A DNA stretch of 64,000 nucleotides. It comes from Pseudonocardia sp. MH-G8. GTDB lineage: Bacteria; Actinomycetota; Actinomycetes; Mycobacteriales; Pseudonocardiaceae. The stretch spans positions 682,001-746,000 of the forward strand of contig NZ_NKYF01000001.1 of the NCBI RefSeq assembly GCF_002262885.1, given 5' to 3'. The notes under the pieces were generated by a model that was not told the origin of the DNA, did no database searches, and saw nothing but the letters and a program-made list of their open reading frames with translations. Shown here piece after piece: positions 50,095-58,697 of the stretch (position 1 is the first letter of the stretch; every line of letters begins with the position of its first letter). The position numbers were made by a program, and so were the translations under genes.

Positions 50095-50592
50095 GTGACC
50101 AGTGAGATCCTGCTGCCCGCACACTCCGTTCCCCGCGCCGGCGCCGTGCTCAACCCGTTCGTGATCGTGGACGACGCCGCCGGCCTGATCACCTTCGTCT
50201 CCGAGGTCTTCGACGTCACCGAGACCGCCGAGGCCAGGACCCCGATGCCGGACGGCACGCTGATCCACGCCGAACTCAGGCTCGGCACCGTCGACCTGAT
50301 GGTGGGCGACCGCCGCGACGGGTGGCCGGCACGACCCGCCCTCCTCCAGCTCTGGGTGCGCGACGTAGCCCCACCCCTGGAGCGGGCGACGGCGCGCGGC
50401 GCCACCGTCGTCACCGAGCCGACCTCGTTCTACGGGGAGACCACCCTCGCCAGGATGCTCGACCCCTGGCAGAACCTCTGGTGGCTCTACGCCCCTGCAC
50501 CCGGGCAGCCCGACCCGACGCCCCACTGGGACGGCGGATCGGACACGGTGTTCGCCACCTTGGACTATGCCCTGCGCTCCATGGCGAGGTGA
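50095..50592 (+). CDS. VOC-like (PhnB/glyoxalase-type) protein
   Basis: This 165-residue protein has a VOC-like fold signature: VLNPFVIVDDAAGLITFVSEVF at the start, LIHAELRLGTVDLMVGD in the middle and MLDPWQNLWWLYAP at the end. The typical His metal ligand is partly retained (LIHAELRLG). The start is a GTG; the 170 bp before it show no clear ribosome site, and an upstream start in the same frame is possible. Substrate unknown. Confidence 0.7.
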   Translation: MTSEILLPAHSVPRAGAVLNPFVIVDDAAGLITFVSEVFDVTETAEARTPMPDGTLIHAELRLGTVDLMVGDRRDGWPARPALLQLWVRDVAPPLERATARGATVVTEPTSFYGETTLARMLDPWQNLWWLYAPAPGQPDPTPHWDGGSDTVFATLDYALRSMAR

Positions 50593-50804
50593 GGGGCGCT
50601 GTCGTCGTGGTCGTACGACCCGTCGACGGGGTGCGCACCGCGAATCCGGGAGCGTGACCGGACACGGGGGCGCGAGCCCCACTCGACCCAGCGCCCTCGC
50701 TCCCTCGCGGCGACAACACCCACGCACTGCTCGGACCGATCACCTCGTCCCGCCCGGCAGCACCCGCGGTGCAGGCCACGCCCACCGCAGGTTTCACCAC
50801 GAGC

Positions 50805-50850
50805 GAGACGTCAGCGGGGTTGGATCTCCAGCGAACCCCGCTCACGTCTC
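50805..50850. repeat. 46-bp palindrome A
   Basis: Arms of 17 bp (50805-50821 and 50834-50850) match at 16 of 17 positions; the sequence starts GAGACGT and ends ACGTCTC. It is the first of three hairpins in a row. Confidence 0.8.
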
Positions 50851-50852
50851 AT

Positions 50853-50887
50853 TGATCATGCAACGCACGCCGAAGCGGCCATGATCA
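50853..50887. repeat. Palindrome B, sharing its right end with the CATGATC element
   Basis: TGATCATG (50853-50860) and CATGATCA (50880-50887) are exact inverse copies, 19 bp apart. Its right arm is also the left end of the next palindrome, so the structures overlap. Confidence 0.6.
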
Positions 50888-50945
50888 GCGAAAGTGGTGT
50901 CAGAGCGACAGATCTGTCGCCCTCAGACCACTCCTGGCGATCATG
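50880..50945. repeat. 66-bp palindromic element of the CATGATC family
   Basis: It has the same CATGATC/GATCATG ends and almost the same length as the two elements around the DUF559 gene, but a different interior. The centre is a perfect 16-bp palindrome (GCGACAGATCTGTCGC), with further matching arm segments. It is probably a different subfamily of the same dispersed element type. Confidence 0.75.
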
Positions 50946-51048
50946 ACAGCGGTCCGAGGTACGAGAAAGTACGTGAGCGCGGCCGCAAGGGCCCTGACGC
51001 GCGGCTCGGACCGCGACCGCACGATCGAAGTACGTATGCAGCCAACGT

Positions 51049-52284
51049 CTAGCCCCCGCTACCGCTCAGCTCGCCGATGATCGCGCGGGCCATCTCGACC
51101 GCGGGGGCACGGCCGTCCGGGGACGGCGCGAGCGACGCCCAGACCACGACCGTGTTGCCGCGCTCCGGATCGTGCCCGGCGAAGGTGTTGTAGCCGGGCA
51201 GCTCGCCGGTGTGCCCGTAGTACGGACCGAACCGTGCCAGGGCGAGGCCGTAGCCGACGCCCTGCGGGTCCGCGGGGTCGATCGGGCGGACGCTGTCGAT
51301 CCGCGCCTGCTGCGTCGCCTCGCTCAGCAACCCGCCGCCGACCAGCGCCTGCACGTAGGCGACGAGGTCCTCCGAGGTCGAGATGCCGGCGCCGGCGCTC
51401 CACGCCCAGGAGGGGTTGCTGGTGGTGACGTCGAGGGGAGCCAGGGTGCCTGCGCGGGCGGCCGCCTGCTTCTCCGGCGGCAGCACGTTCGAGTCGACGG
51501 TCTCGACGTTGGTGCCGTAGGTGTAGCCGTTGGCGCGCGGCTCCGGGAGCGCGCTGGACGTGCGCGCGGGGAACGAGGACGCGCCCAGGCCCAGCGGCGC
51601 GAGGATGCGGCGTTCGATCTCCGCCTCCAGCGGGGCGCCGGTGAGCTGCTCGACGATGCGCCCCAGCAGCACCGTGTTGGTGTTGGAGTACGAGTAGCCC
51701 TCGCCGGGCGGGAACGCGGGCGGCTCCGCGAGCCCGATCGCGATCAGCTCCTCGGGGTCGAAGACCGCACCGGGGTCCGCATCCATCCGCTCGTTGATCT
51801 CCAGCGAGGTGGTGTAGTTCCCGAGCCCGCTGCGCATCGTGAGCAACTGTTCGATCGTGATGTTCGGCCCGTTCGGCACGTCCGGCCGGTAGGTCGCCAC
51901 GGGGTCGTCGAGGCGCAGCCTCCCCTCGTCGACGAGCTGCAACACCACGGTGCCGGTCCAGGTCTTGGTGACGCTGCCGATCCGGACGTGGTCGCCGACC
52001 TGCACCGGTTCGCTGCCGCGGAAGGTCCTGGTACCCATGGTCGTGGTCCAGTCCCCCAGCTCCGCCGAGCGGACCTGGACGGCGGCCCCGGTGACGAGCA
52101 GGTCGCGGGCGAGTTGCTCCAACTGCGGTTGCAGCCGGGCGCCGTAGGCGGGAACGGACGGCGCGGGGTCTGCTGGAGCGGGCGCCTGCGCCGCGCAGGA
52201 CGCCGCCAGCACCGCACCGGCAGCGGTCACCGCCGTCAGGAGGCGCCGCGCACGGCAGGTGCGGTGGTCGGTGGGACAGCTCAT
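51049..52284 (-). CDS. Secreted serine hydrolase of the beta-lactamase/penicillin-binding class C family
   Basis: This 411-residue protein has a lipoprotein-like signal (AAGAVLAASC at residues about 22-31). The catalytic domain has the S-x-x-K motif in IGSVTKTWTG, a YSYSNTN motif, and HTGELPGYN near the end in place of KTG. It is related to D-alanyl-D-alanine carboxypeptidases and class C esterases. The ATG at 52284 was preferred over the longer upstream frame because the signal peptide starts there. It is predicted to act outside the cell membrane. Confidence 0.87.
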   Translation of the reverse strand: MSCPTDHRTCRARRLLTAVTAAGAVLAASCAAQAPAPADPAPSVPAYGARLQPQLEQLARDLLVTGAAVQVRSAELGDWTTTMGTRTFRGSEPVQVGDHVRIGSVTKTWTGTVVLQLVDEGRLRLDDPVATYRPDVPNGPNITIEQLLTMRSGLGNYTTSLEINERMDADPGAVFDPEELIAIGLAEPPAFPPGEGYSYSNTNTVLLGRIVEQLTGAPLEAEIERRILAPLGLGASSFPARTSSALPEPRANGYTYGTNVETVDSNVLPPEKQAAARAGTLAPLDVTTSNPSWAWSAGAGISTSEDLVAYVQALVGGGLLSEATQQARIDSVRPIDPADPQGVGYGLALARFGPYYGHTGELPGYNTFAGHDPERGNTVVVWASLAPSPDGRAPAVEMARAIIGELSGSGG

Positions 52285-52368
52285 GGTCCGCACCTTTCGT
52301 CGGGGGTGCCGGGCGTTCTCGGCCCGCGCGCCGGGAGTGTTAGCACTTCTCGTCACACGGACGAGGTG

Positions 52369-53136
52369 ATGGGGGACGAGCCACGGCGGGAGGTGCGTCC
52401 CGTGCCCGGTATCGACGTGGAGCTGTGGCCCGAGCTGACCCGGCACCGGGTGCTCGTGGGCTGGATGCTGGCCGCGTTCCTGATCACGTTCCTGGCCACG
52501 CGCGCGATCACCACGGCGATCCGGCAGGGCCGCGGACCGTTCAGGAACGCGCGGGTCGGCACCGTGCACGTGCACCACCAGGTCTACGGCATCTTCCTGC
52601 TGCTCGGCACCGGGACCGCCGAGTTCACCTACCGTCCGGCAGCCCCGTGGGCCGACGTCCTGGCCGCGCTGTTCGGGGTCGGGGCCGCGCTGACGCTCGA
52701 CGAGTTCGCGCTCTGGCTGCATCTCGAGGACGTTTACTGGACGCGTGAGGGCCGCAGCTCCGTCGACGCGGCGCTCGTCGCGGTGATCGTCGGATCGCTG
52801 CTCCTGGTGGGCGCCAACCCGTTCGGTGACGACCCGACCGGCGGCGCCGTGGTGGCGGCGCTCGGCGTCGTCGTGAACCTCGCGTTCGCCCTCGTCGCGA
52901 TCCTGAAGGGCCGCCCGGTGCTGGCCGTCGTCGGCGTCTTCGTGCCGTTCCTGGCACTGGTGGCCGCGCTCCGGCTGGCGCGCCCGACATCCCCGTGGGC
53001 CCGCCGCCGCTACGACGAGCACCGCATGGAACGCGCACGCCGCCGGTTCCCGCACGGGCGGCGCACGCGCTGGGACCGCCTCGTCGACGTGTTCGCGGGA
53101 GCACCGACGCTCCCGGATCGCGGACCGCCGCCGTAG
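52369..53136 (+). CDS. Integral membrane protein of unknown function
   Basis: This 255-residue protein has about six hydrophobic helices. The first is VLVGWMLAAFLITFLAT; a conserved-looking VHVHHQVYGIFLLLGTG segment follows, then LDEFALWLHLEDVYW. The C-terminus is strongly basic. The pair of His in HVHHQ and the acidic residues of LDEFALWLHLED could be a metal or catalytic site. I recall similar integral membrane proteins in Streptomyces without a known role. An ATG at 52369 is chosen; a GTG one codon earlier is equivalent. Confidence 0.75.
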   Translation: MGDEPRREVRPVPGIDVELWPELTRHRVLVGWMLAAFLITFLATRAITTAIRQGRGPFRNARVGTVHVHHQVYGIFLLLGTGTAEFTYRPAAPWADVLAALFGVGAALTLDEFALWLHLEDVYWTREGRSSVDAALVAVIVGSLLLVGANPFGDDPTGGAVVAALGVVVNLAFALVAILKGRPVLAVVGVFVPFLALVAALRLARPTSPWARRRYDEHRMERARRRFPHGRRTRWDRLVDVFAGAPTLPDRGPPP

Positions 53137-53215
53137 CCGAGCGGAGGGGGACCACGATTGTGGAAGATCGCATAGGCTCCGGCGGCCGACGACCTTCTGC
53201 AGAGGTGAACTTCAC

Positions 53216-54028
53216 GTGGTGGACGCGCGGGACGAGCAGGAACCCGACCACCGGATCCGGCCCGACATACCGGGCGCGGCCCGCATCTGGAACTACTGGA
53301 TGGGCGGCAAGGACAACTACCAGGCCGACCGCGACGCCGGTGACGCCTCGCTGCAGCTGTTCGACATGGCCACCGTGGCGAAGCAGTCCCGGGAGTACCT
53401 CAAACGCGTCGTGCGGTTCCTGGCGGGGGAAGCCGGGATCCGCCAGTTCCTCGACATCGGCACCGGCCTGCCGACCATGCAGAACACCCATGAGATCGCC
53501 CAGTCGATCGCGCCGGAGTCCCGGACCGTCTACGTGGACAACGACCCGATCGTGCTGGCCCACGCGCGGGCGCTGCTGGTCAACACCAGGCCCGAGGGCG
53601 TGACGACCTACATCGACGCGGACTACCACGACCCCGACCTGATCCTCGCCGAGGCGCGGAACGTGCTGGACTTCGACGAGCCGATCGCGGTGCTCTTCAT
53701 GGGCGTTCTCGGGCACGCGAAGAGCTTCGAGGCGGCACGTTCGATCGTGGTGCGCGTGATGGACGCGGTGCCGTCGGGCAGCTACCTCGCTGTGAACGAC
53801 TCGAACGACCTCAACCCCGACTTCGTGGCGCTCTGCGACAACTACAAGGCGACCGGGGCCGTCCCCTACGTCCCGCAGCCGATCGAGCACATCCGCAGCT
53901 ACTTCAGAGGAATGGAGATGGTCGACCCGGGGCTGGTGTCGATCACGCGGTGGCGCCCGGAACCCACCGACATCGGCGCTGTCGTGACGTTGGAGGAGAC
54001 CTCGGGCGCGGTGGCGCGCAAGCCCTGA
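53216..54028 (+). CDS. DUF574 (Methyltransf_19) SAM-dependent methyltransferase
   Basis: This 270-residue protein has the actinobacterial DUF574 signature (PGAARIWNYWMGGKDNYQADR) at residue about 20. FLDIGTGLPTMQNTHE binds SAM, and VYVDNDPIVLAHA and AVLFMGVLGH follow. The family is expanded in actinobacteria and largely uncharacterised. The start is a GTG with AGAGG before it. It ends two bases from the facing NTF2-like gene. Confidence 0.9.
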   Translation: MVDARDEQEPDHRIRPDIPGAARIWNYWMGGKDNYQADRDAGDASLQLFDMATVAKQSREYLKRVVRFLAGEAGIRQFLDIGTGLPTMQNTHEIAQSIAPESRTVYVDNDPIVLAHARALLVNTRPEGVTTYIDADYHDPDLILAEARNVLDFDEPIAVLFMGVLGHAKSFEAARSIVVRVMDAVPSGSYLAVNDSNDLNPDFVALCDNYKATGAVPYVPQPIEHIRSYFRGMEMVDPGLVSITRWRPEPTDIGAVVTLEETSGAVARKP

Positions 54029-54030
54029 GC

Positions 54031-54444
54031 TCAGCCGCCCGTGCGGAACCGCGCGTCCTCCTCGTAGGGGTAGTCGTGCAGGCCCGACGCGGGGTCGTCC
54101 GGGTGGTAGGTCCAGTACTGGCGGATCTGCCGGATCCGGCCGTCCGCGAACTCGTAGTGCTCCGAGCCCCGGACCGGGACGGTGCGGCCGTCACGCCGCA
54201 CCAGCATCGTCCACTCGATCGCCGCGGTGTGCCCGTCGCCGACGAACGTGTCGACGTGCCACGTGGCGCCGTCCCAGCGCTCGCGCACCTTCGCGAAGAA
54301 CGCGGCGATCGCCTCGGGACCGCGAACCGGGCGGTGGTTCGTGTCGTAGACGACCGCGTCGGGGCAGAACGACGCGGCAACCCCGGCCGCGTCGCCCCGG
54401 CTGCACGCCGCGAAGTAGGCGCGGACCAGGTCTTCGCCGGTCAT
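54031..54444 (-). CDS. NTF2/SnoaL-like protein
   Basis: This 137-residue single-domain protein has the NTF2-like cone fold: LVRAYFAACSRGDAAGVAASF, VRGPEAIAAFFAKVRERW, and the end strands around HYEFADGRIRQIRQYW. Such proteins are often isomerases, hydratases or ligand binders. It starts at an ATG overlapping the enoyl-CoA hydratase stop, so it is the last gene of the long CoA/transport operon. Confidence 0.8.
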   Translation of the reverse strand: MTGEDLVRAYFAACSRGDAAGVAASFCPDAVVYDTNHRPVRGPEAIAAFFAKVRERWDGATWHVDTFVGDGHTAAIEWTMLVRRDGRTVPVRGSEHYEFADGRIRQIRQYWTYHPDDPASGLHDYPYEEDARFRTGG

Positions 54445-55217
54445 CGGGCCCGCCAGACAGGATCGCGCTTCTCGAGGAAAGCCCGCACGCCCTCGACCCG
54501 GTCCTCGCTCGCGTACGGGTTCGGGCCCACCTGCAGGCGCAGCGCGGCCGCGAGGGGCAGCTCGGCCCCCTTGCCGATCATGGCCTTGTAGCGGCGGATG
54601 GTCAGCGGGGCGTTCGCGACGAGGCGGCGGCAGAACTCGAGCGCCTCGCCCGCCAGGCGGTCGCCGGGGACCACCCGGTTGACCAGGCCCCAGCGGTGGG
54701 CCTCCTCCGCGGAGATCAGCTCGCCCAGGTACAGCAGCTCGTAGGCGATGCCCCGCGGCACGATCCGCGGCAGCAGCTGGCAGCCGAAGTTGGCGCCCAT
54801 CCCCCGCTTGGCCTCCGGCAGCCCGATCCGGGCGTGCTCGGCGGCGAGCCGCACGTCGCAGGCGAGCGCGATCTCGCAGCCGCCGCCGGCCGCCACCCCG
54901 TTGAGCGCCGCCACGGTCGGCTTCGCACAGTCGAGGACGGTCTCGAAGACGTTGCGGGTGGTGCCGGCCATCGGCATCGTCAGTGCACCGTCGGACCGAT
55001 TCGCCTCCTTCAGGTCGATGCCGGCCGAGAACGCCCGGTCCCCACTGCCGGTGAGCAGCACGGCCCAGACGTCGTCGTCGGTGCTGAACCCGTCGAACGC
55101 CGCGACGAGGTCGGCGACCAAGCCGGTGCTCAACGCGTTCAGCCGCTCCGGCCGGTCCAGCGTGACGTGGGCGATCCGGTCGACGACCTCGACCGAGAGC
55201 CCGTTGTCGGTGCGCAC
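54441..55217 (-). CDS. Enoyl-CoA hydratase (crotonase)
   Basis: This 258-residue protein has the crotonase motifs AFSAGIDLKEA and NGVAAGGGCEIALACDVRLA, and a LPEAKRGMGANFG segment. Both catalytic Glu positions of classical hydratases are present (GGGCE and LPEAK). It hydrates a trans-2-enoyl-CoA. The GTG at 55217 follows GGAGGAA. It comes 20 bp after the end of an acyl-CoA dehydrogenase gene, which would supply its substrate. Confidence 0.92.
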   Translation of the reverse strand: MRTDNGLSVEVVDRIAHVTLDRPERLNALSTGLVADLVAAFDGFSTDDDVWAVLLTGSGDRAFSAGIDLKEANRSDGALTMPMAGTTRNVFETVLDCAKPTVAALNGVAAGGGCEIALACDVRLAAEHARIGLPEAKRGMGANFGCQLLPRIVPRGIAYELLYLGELISAEEAHRWGLVNRVVPGDRLAGEALEFCRRLVANAPLTIRRYKAMIGKGAELPLAAALRLQVGPNPYASEDRVEGVRAFLEKRDPVWRAR

Positions 55218-55237
55218 GGGGTGTTCCTCCCTGGTTG

Positions 55238-56308
55238 TCAGGTGATCAGGCCCGTGGTGAGGCGCGGCCACAGCCCGTCCGCGCCGAGCCCGGCGACGTG
55301 GCGGCCCAGCCGGGCGCTCCAGTGCCGCTCGCCGCCGAACTCGTCGCGCCACGCCCACAGCCGCCTGGTGAGCTGACCGAGCTCGTACTCCTTGGTCATG
55401 CCGATGGCGCCGTGGGCCTGGTGGGCGGCCTTGGCCGCAGCGCTCGCGGCCTCGCCCGCCACCACCTTCGCGGCCGCGACGTCGAAGAGCGCCGGATCCG
55501 GGTCGGCGTTGCGGGCGGCGACGGTGACCGCCATCCGCGCGGCCTGGGCCTCCTCCGCGATCCGGACGAGGTGGTGCTGCACGGCCTGGAAGCGCGCGAC
55601 CGGCCGGCCGAACTGCTCCCGCTCGTGCGTGTACCGCACGGTCAGCTCGCTCACCCGTGCGAGCGCGCCGGCGATCAGCGCGGCCCGGGCGAGCGCGCCC
55701 CGCAGCGCCACCGCCTCGACGGTGACGTGCGCGGGCGCCGGAGCAACCGCGTCGTCGTCGAGCTCGAGGTCGTCGAGCGTGACGGTGCCACGCGGCTCCC
55801 CGGCGAGGTTGTGCCCGGGCGTGGCGGTGGCGGGCGGCACGGACAGCACGAACCGCTCGGCCCCGCGCGACGCCAGCACGACCACGCGCTCGGCCTCCCC
55901 CGCCCACGGGACCCGGTGCAGCCGACCCGCCACCCGCCAGCCACCGGGACCGCCCGTCACCGTGACGGTGTCGTGCGGCCGTCCCACGGCGACGGTGGCC
56001 GGGCCCGCGGGAAGGGGAAGTCCCGCGGCCGCGAGCGCCCAGCCCGCGAGCAGGCCGGTTTCGGCCAGCGGGACGGGGGCGGCGTACCGCCCGGCGACCT
56101 GCAGCACCGCGCACGCGTCGGCGACGCTGCCGCCGGACCCGCCGGCCTCCTCGGGCACCGACACGAGCGGGAAACCGGCAGCGGCGAGGGCGTTCCACAG
56201 CTCCCCGGCCCAGCCGGTCTCCTCCGCGGCCCGCACGGTCTCGGGCGGGCAGAGGTCCCCGAACAGGTCGGTTGCGACCTCGGTGAGCAGCACGCCGTCA
56301 TCACTCAT
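55238..56308 (-). CDS. Acyl-CoA dehydrogenase, second of two adjacent
   Basis: This 356-residue acyl-CoA-dehydrogenase-family protein has a shorter N-terminal domain than usual and a middle domain with altered FAD motifs. The C-terminal helical domain contains YTHEREQFGRPVARFQAVQHHL and HGAIGMTKEYELGQLTRRLWAW. It overlaps the first dehydrogenase by ATGA. Such unequal pairs, as in steroid side-chain breakdown, often form mixed tetramers in which one subunit is partly inactive. That is inference for this pair. Confidence 0.87.
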   Translation of the reverse strand: MSDDGVLLTEVATDLFGDLCPPETVRAAEETGWAGELWNALAAAGFPLVSVPEEAGGSGGSVADACAVLQVAGRYAAPVPLAETGLLAGWALAAAGLPLPAGPATVAVGRPHDTVTVTGGPGGWRVAGRLHRVPWAGEAERVVVLASRGAERFVLSVPPATATPGHNLAGEPRGTVTLDDLELDDDAVAPAPAHVTVEAVALRGALARAALIAGALARVSELTVRYTHEREQFGRPVARFQAVQHHLVRIAEEAQAARMAVTVAARNADPDPALFDVAAAKVVAGEAASAAAKAAHQAHGAIGMTKEYELGQLTRRLWAWRDEFGGERHWSARLGRHVAGLGADGLWPRLTTGLIT

Positions 56309-57444
56309 GACCGGAGTCCCTTCGCGGCGATGGAACGCAGGACTTCGGTGGTGCCGCCCCGGATGGTGAACGACGGTCCGGTGAGGATCGCCTGGGCGAG
56401 CAGCCCCTCGAACAGCGAGCCCCGCTGCGGGTCGATCTCGGTGCCGGCCGCCGCCCGGAGCACCTCGATGACCTCCTGCTCGAACGTCGTCCCGATGTCC
56501 TTGACCAGCGCGGACTCGATCGCGGGTGCCTCGCCCCGGTCGATCGAGCGTGCCACCGACAGCGACAGCTGGCGGATGGTCCAGTAGCGCGCCGTCAGGC
56601 GGCCCGCGACCTCCGCGTCCGCTGGGCCCAGCTCCCCGTCCGCGCCCCGCTCGCGCAGGAACTCCCGGAACGGGGTGAACGGGCTCATGAAGCGGTCCGG
56701 CCCCGAGCGCTCGTAGGCCAGCTCGGAGGTGACCTGACGCCAGCCCGCCCCGACGTCGCCGAGCACCATGTCGTCCGGGACGAACACTCCGTCCAGCAGG
56801 ACCTCGTTGAAGTGGTGCGTCCCGTCCAGGAACGGGATCGGGGAGATCTTCACCTCGGGTGCGCGGAGGTCGACGATCAGCTGGCTCAGCCCGGCGTGCC
56901 GGTCCCCGTCCGCGGGAGAGGTCCGCAGCAGCACCACGAAGTAGTGGTTGAGGTGCGCCCCGCTCGTCCACACCTTCGTGCCGTTCACGACCCAGCCGCC
57001 GTCGACCTTCGTGGCGGTGGTGCGCACCGAGGCGAGGTCGGACCCGGAGCCGGGCTCGCTCATGCCGAGGGAGAACCAGCACTCCCCCGCGCAGATGGCG
57101 GGCAGGAAGCGTTGTCGCTGCTCCTCCGTGCCGAAGCGCAGCAACGTGGGGCCGGTCTGCCGGTCCGCCACGAAGTGCGCGCCGAACGGCGCACCGGCGG
57201 CCAACAGTTCCTCGATGACGACGAACCGGTCCACGGCGGAGCGCCCGTGGCCCCCGTACTCGGGTGGGATCGCCATGCCGACCCAGCCGCGCGCGGCGAG
57301 CTTGCGGGAGAACTGCGGGTCGTGCCCCGCGGACATCCCGAGCCCCGGCCGGTGGTCGGCCGGTAGTTCGGCCGCGAGGAAGTCGCGGACCTCGGCGCGC
57401 AACTCCTCCTCGGCTCGGGTGGGAGCGGTCGGTGCGAACTGCAT
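56305..57444 (-). CDS. Acyl-CoA dehydrogenase, first of two adjacent
   Basis: This 379-residue dehydrogenase has the usual N-terminal helical domain (MAIPPEYGGHGRS) and a middle domain with WFSLGMSEPGSGSDLASVRTTA and WVVNGTKVWTSGAH (FAD and substrate region). Its C-terminal domain ends in FTIRGGTTEVLRSIAAKG. It would introduce the 2,3-double bond into an acyl-CoA, with electrons passing to an electron-transfer flavoprotein not encoded here. It lies two bases after the CoA-transferase gene. Confidence 0.9.
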   Translation of the reverse strand: MQFAPTAPTRAEEELRAEVRDFLAAELPADHRPGLGMSAGHDPQFSRKLAARGWVGMAIPPEYGGHGRSAVDRFVVIEELLAAGAPFGAHFVADRQTGPTLLRFGTEEQRQRFLPAICAGECWFSLGMSEPGSGSDLASVRTTATKVDGGWVVNGTKVWTSGAHLNHYFVVLLRTSPADGDRHAGLSQLIVDLRAPEVKISPIPFLDGTHHFNEVLLDGVFVPDDMVLGDVGAGWRQVTSELAYERSGPDRFMSPFTPFREFLRERGADGELGPADAEVAGRLTARYWTIRQLSLSVARSIDRGEAPAIESALVKDIGTTFEQEVIEVLRAAAGTEIDPQRGSLFEGLLAQAILTGPSFTIRGGTTEVLRSIAAKGLRS

Positions 57445-57446
57445 GG

Positions 57447-58697
57447 TCACGTCCTCCCGGTGACGACGGCGCCGCAGTCCCGCAGGGCGGCGGCCTCCGC
57501 CGCGTCGAAGCCCAGCTCGGCCAGCAGCTCGGTGGTGTGCCCGGCGAACGACGGCGACGCCGCCGCAGCCGTGAACGGGGTGCCGCTCAGCCGCAGCGGC
57601 GCGCCGAGCCCGCGGTAGCGGCCCACCACCTCGTGCTCGTAGTCGGCGACGAGGCCCTCCGCCTCGACGTGCGGGTCGAAGAGCATCTCGTCGAGGTGGC
57701 GGACCTCGGCGACGGGCACGTCCCGCGCGCGCAGTTCGTCGACCCACTCCGCGCTGGTCCGGGTGGCGACGAGCTCGGCGAGCCGCGCCCGGAACGCCTC
57801 GCCGCCGCTGCGCACGAGCGCCTCGTCGACGCCGGCGACCACTGCGAGGCGCCCGCGGGCGCCCGGACTGCCCGCTCCGATGGCGATCACCCCGTCCGAC
57901 GTGCGGAACGTGCGGTAGTGCGCGGTGTGGACGGGCGCGTCGGGGCGCATCGTGCGCCGGGTCCGCTCGATGTCCGCACGCGTGGCGCCCTCCTTGCGCA
58001 GCCGGGGCAGGTGCTCCTCGACGAACTGGTGGCGCCAGCCGTCCTCCCCGTGGACGTGGGCGAGCGAGTTGTTCTGCAGGGCCAGCGCACCGCCGAGCAG
58101 CGAGACCTCGACCTTCTGCCCCGCGCCGGTGCGCTCGCGGGCGTAGAGCGCCGCGGCGACGCCGCCGAAGAGCAGCATCGCGGTGGAGTAGTCGGCCGCC
58201 TGCACCTCGCTGTGGTGGGGCAGCCCGTCGTCCTCGGCGCCGAGCGAGCTCATCAACCCCGAGCGGGCCTGCACGACGACGTCCATGCCGGGCAGCGCCG
58301 CCTCCGGCCCGACGTGGCCGAACGCGCTGACGGCGCCGTAGACCACGCGCGGGTTGCGCGCGGCGACGCCCTCGTAGTCGAGGCCGCGGCGACGGACGGC
58401 CGCGGGGCTGAGGTTGACCAGCACGACGTCGGCGATCTCGACGAGCCGGTGCACGACCTCCTGCGCCCGCGCGTTCCCGAGGTCGATCGCGATGCTCTGC
58501 TTGCCCCGGTTCTTGATGAGGAACTGCCGCGTCTCGCCCGGGGCGAGCGGCGCCGGGCCCGAGCGGTACGCGTCACCGGTCGGCGGTTCCACCTTGATCA
58601 CCCGAGCGCCGCCGTCGGCGAGCAGCTGCGCGCAGAAGGGGACGACGACGAACTGCCCGAACTCCACCACGGTGATGCCGTCGAACGGGCCCCTCAC
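57447..58697 (-). CDS. CaiB/BaiF-type (class III) CoA transferase
   Basis: This 416-residue class III CoA transferase has ITVVEFGQFVVVPFCAQLLADGGARVIKVE at the N-terminus, a Rossmann-like core with the probable catalytic Asp in GMDVVVQARSGLM, and NRGKQSIAIDLGN. These enzymes move CoA from one acyl-CoA to a free acid, here probably to activate the imported compound. The GTG start overlaps the stop of the upstream ABC ATPase gene. The donor and acceptor cannot be read. Confidence 0.92.
   Translation of the reverse strand: MRGPFDGITVVEFGQFVVVPFCAQLLADGGARVIKVEPPTGDAYRSGPAPLAPGETRQFLIKNRGKQSIAIDLGNARAQEVVHRLVEIADVVLVNLSPAAVRRRGLDYEGVAARNPRVVYGAVSAFGHVGPEAALPGMDVVVQARSGLMSSLGAEDDGLPHHSEVQAADYSTAMLLFGGVAAALYARERTGAGQKVEVSLLGGALALQNNSLAHVHGEDGWRHQFVEEHLPRLRKEGATRADIERTRRTMRPDAPVHTAHYRTFRTSDGVIAIGAGSPGARGRLAVVAGVDEALVRSGGEAFRARLAELVATRTSAEWVDELRARDVPVAEVRHLDEMLFDPHVEAEGLVADYEHEVVGRYRGLGAPLRLSGTPFTAAAASPSFAGHTTELLAELGFDAAEAAALRDCGAVVTGRT

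Larger units (their letters stand above)
50593..51048. other. Gene-free region rich in palindromes
   Basis: No convincing coding frame is seen in these 456 bases. The right half contains three consecutive inverted repeats (listed separately); the rest shows nothing recognisable. It lies between a plus-strand VOC gene and the end of the minus-strand serine hydrolase gene, so it may contain terminators. Confidence 0.7.

Noticed and set aside
51049..53055. 668-codon version of the serine hydrolase
   Set aside because: The extra part is antisense to the membrane-protein gene at 52369-53136. The signal peptide begins at the ATG at 52284.
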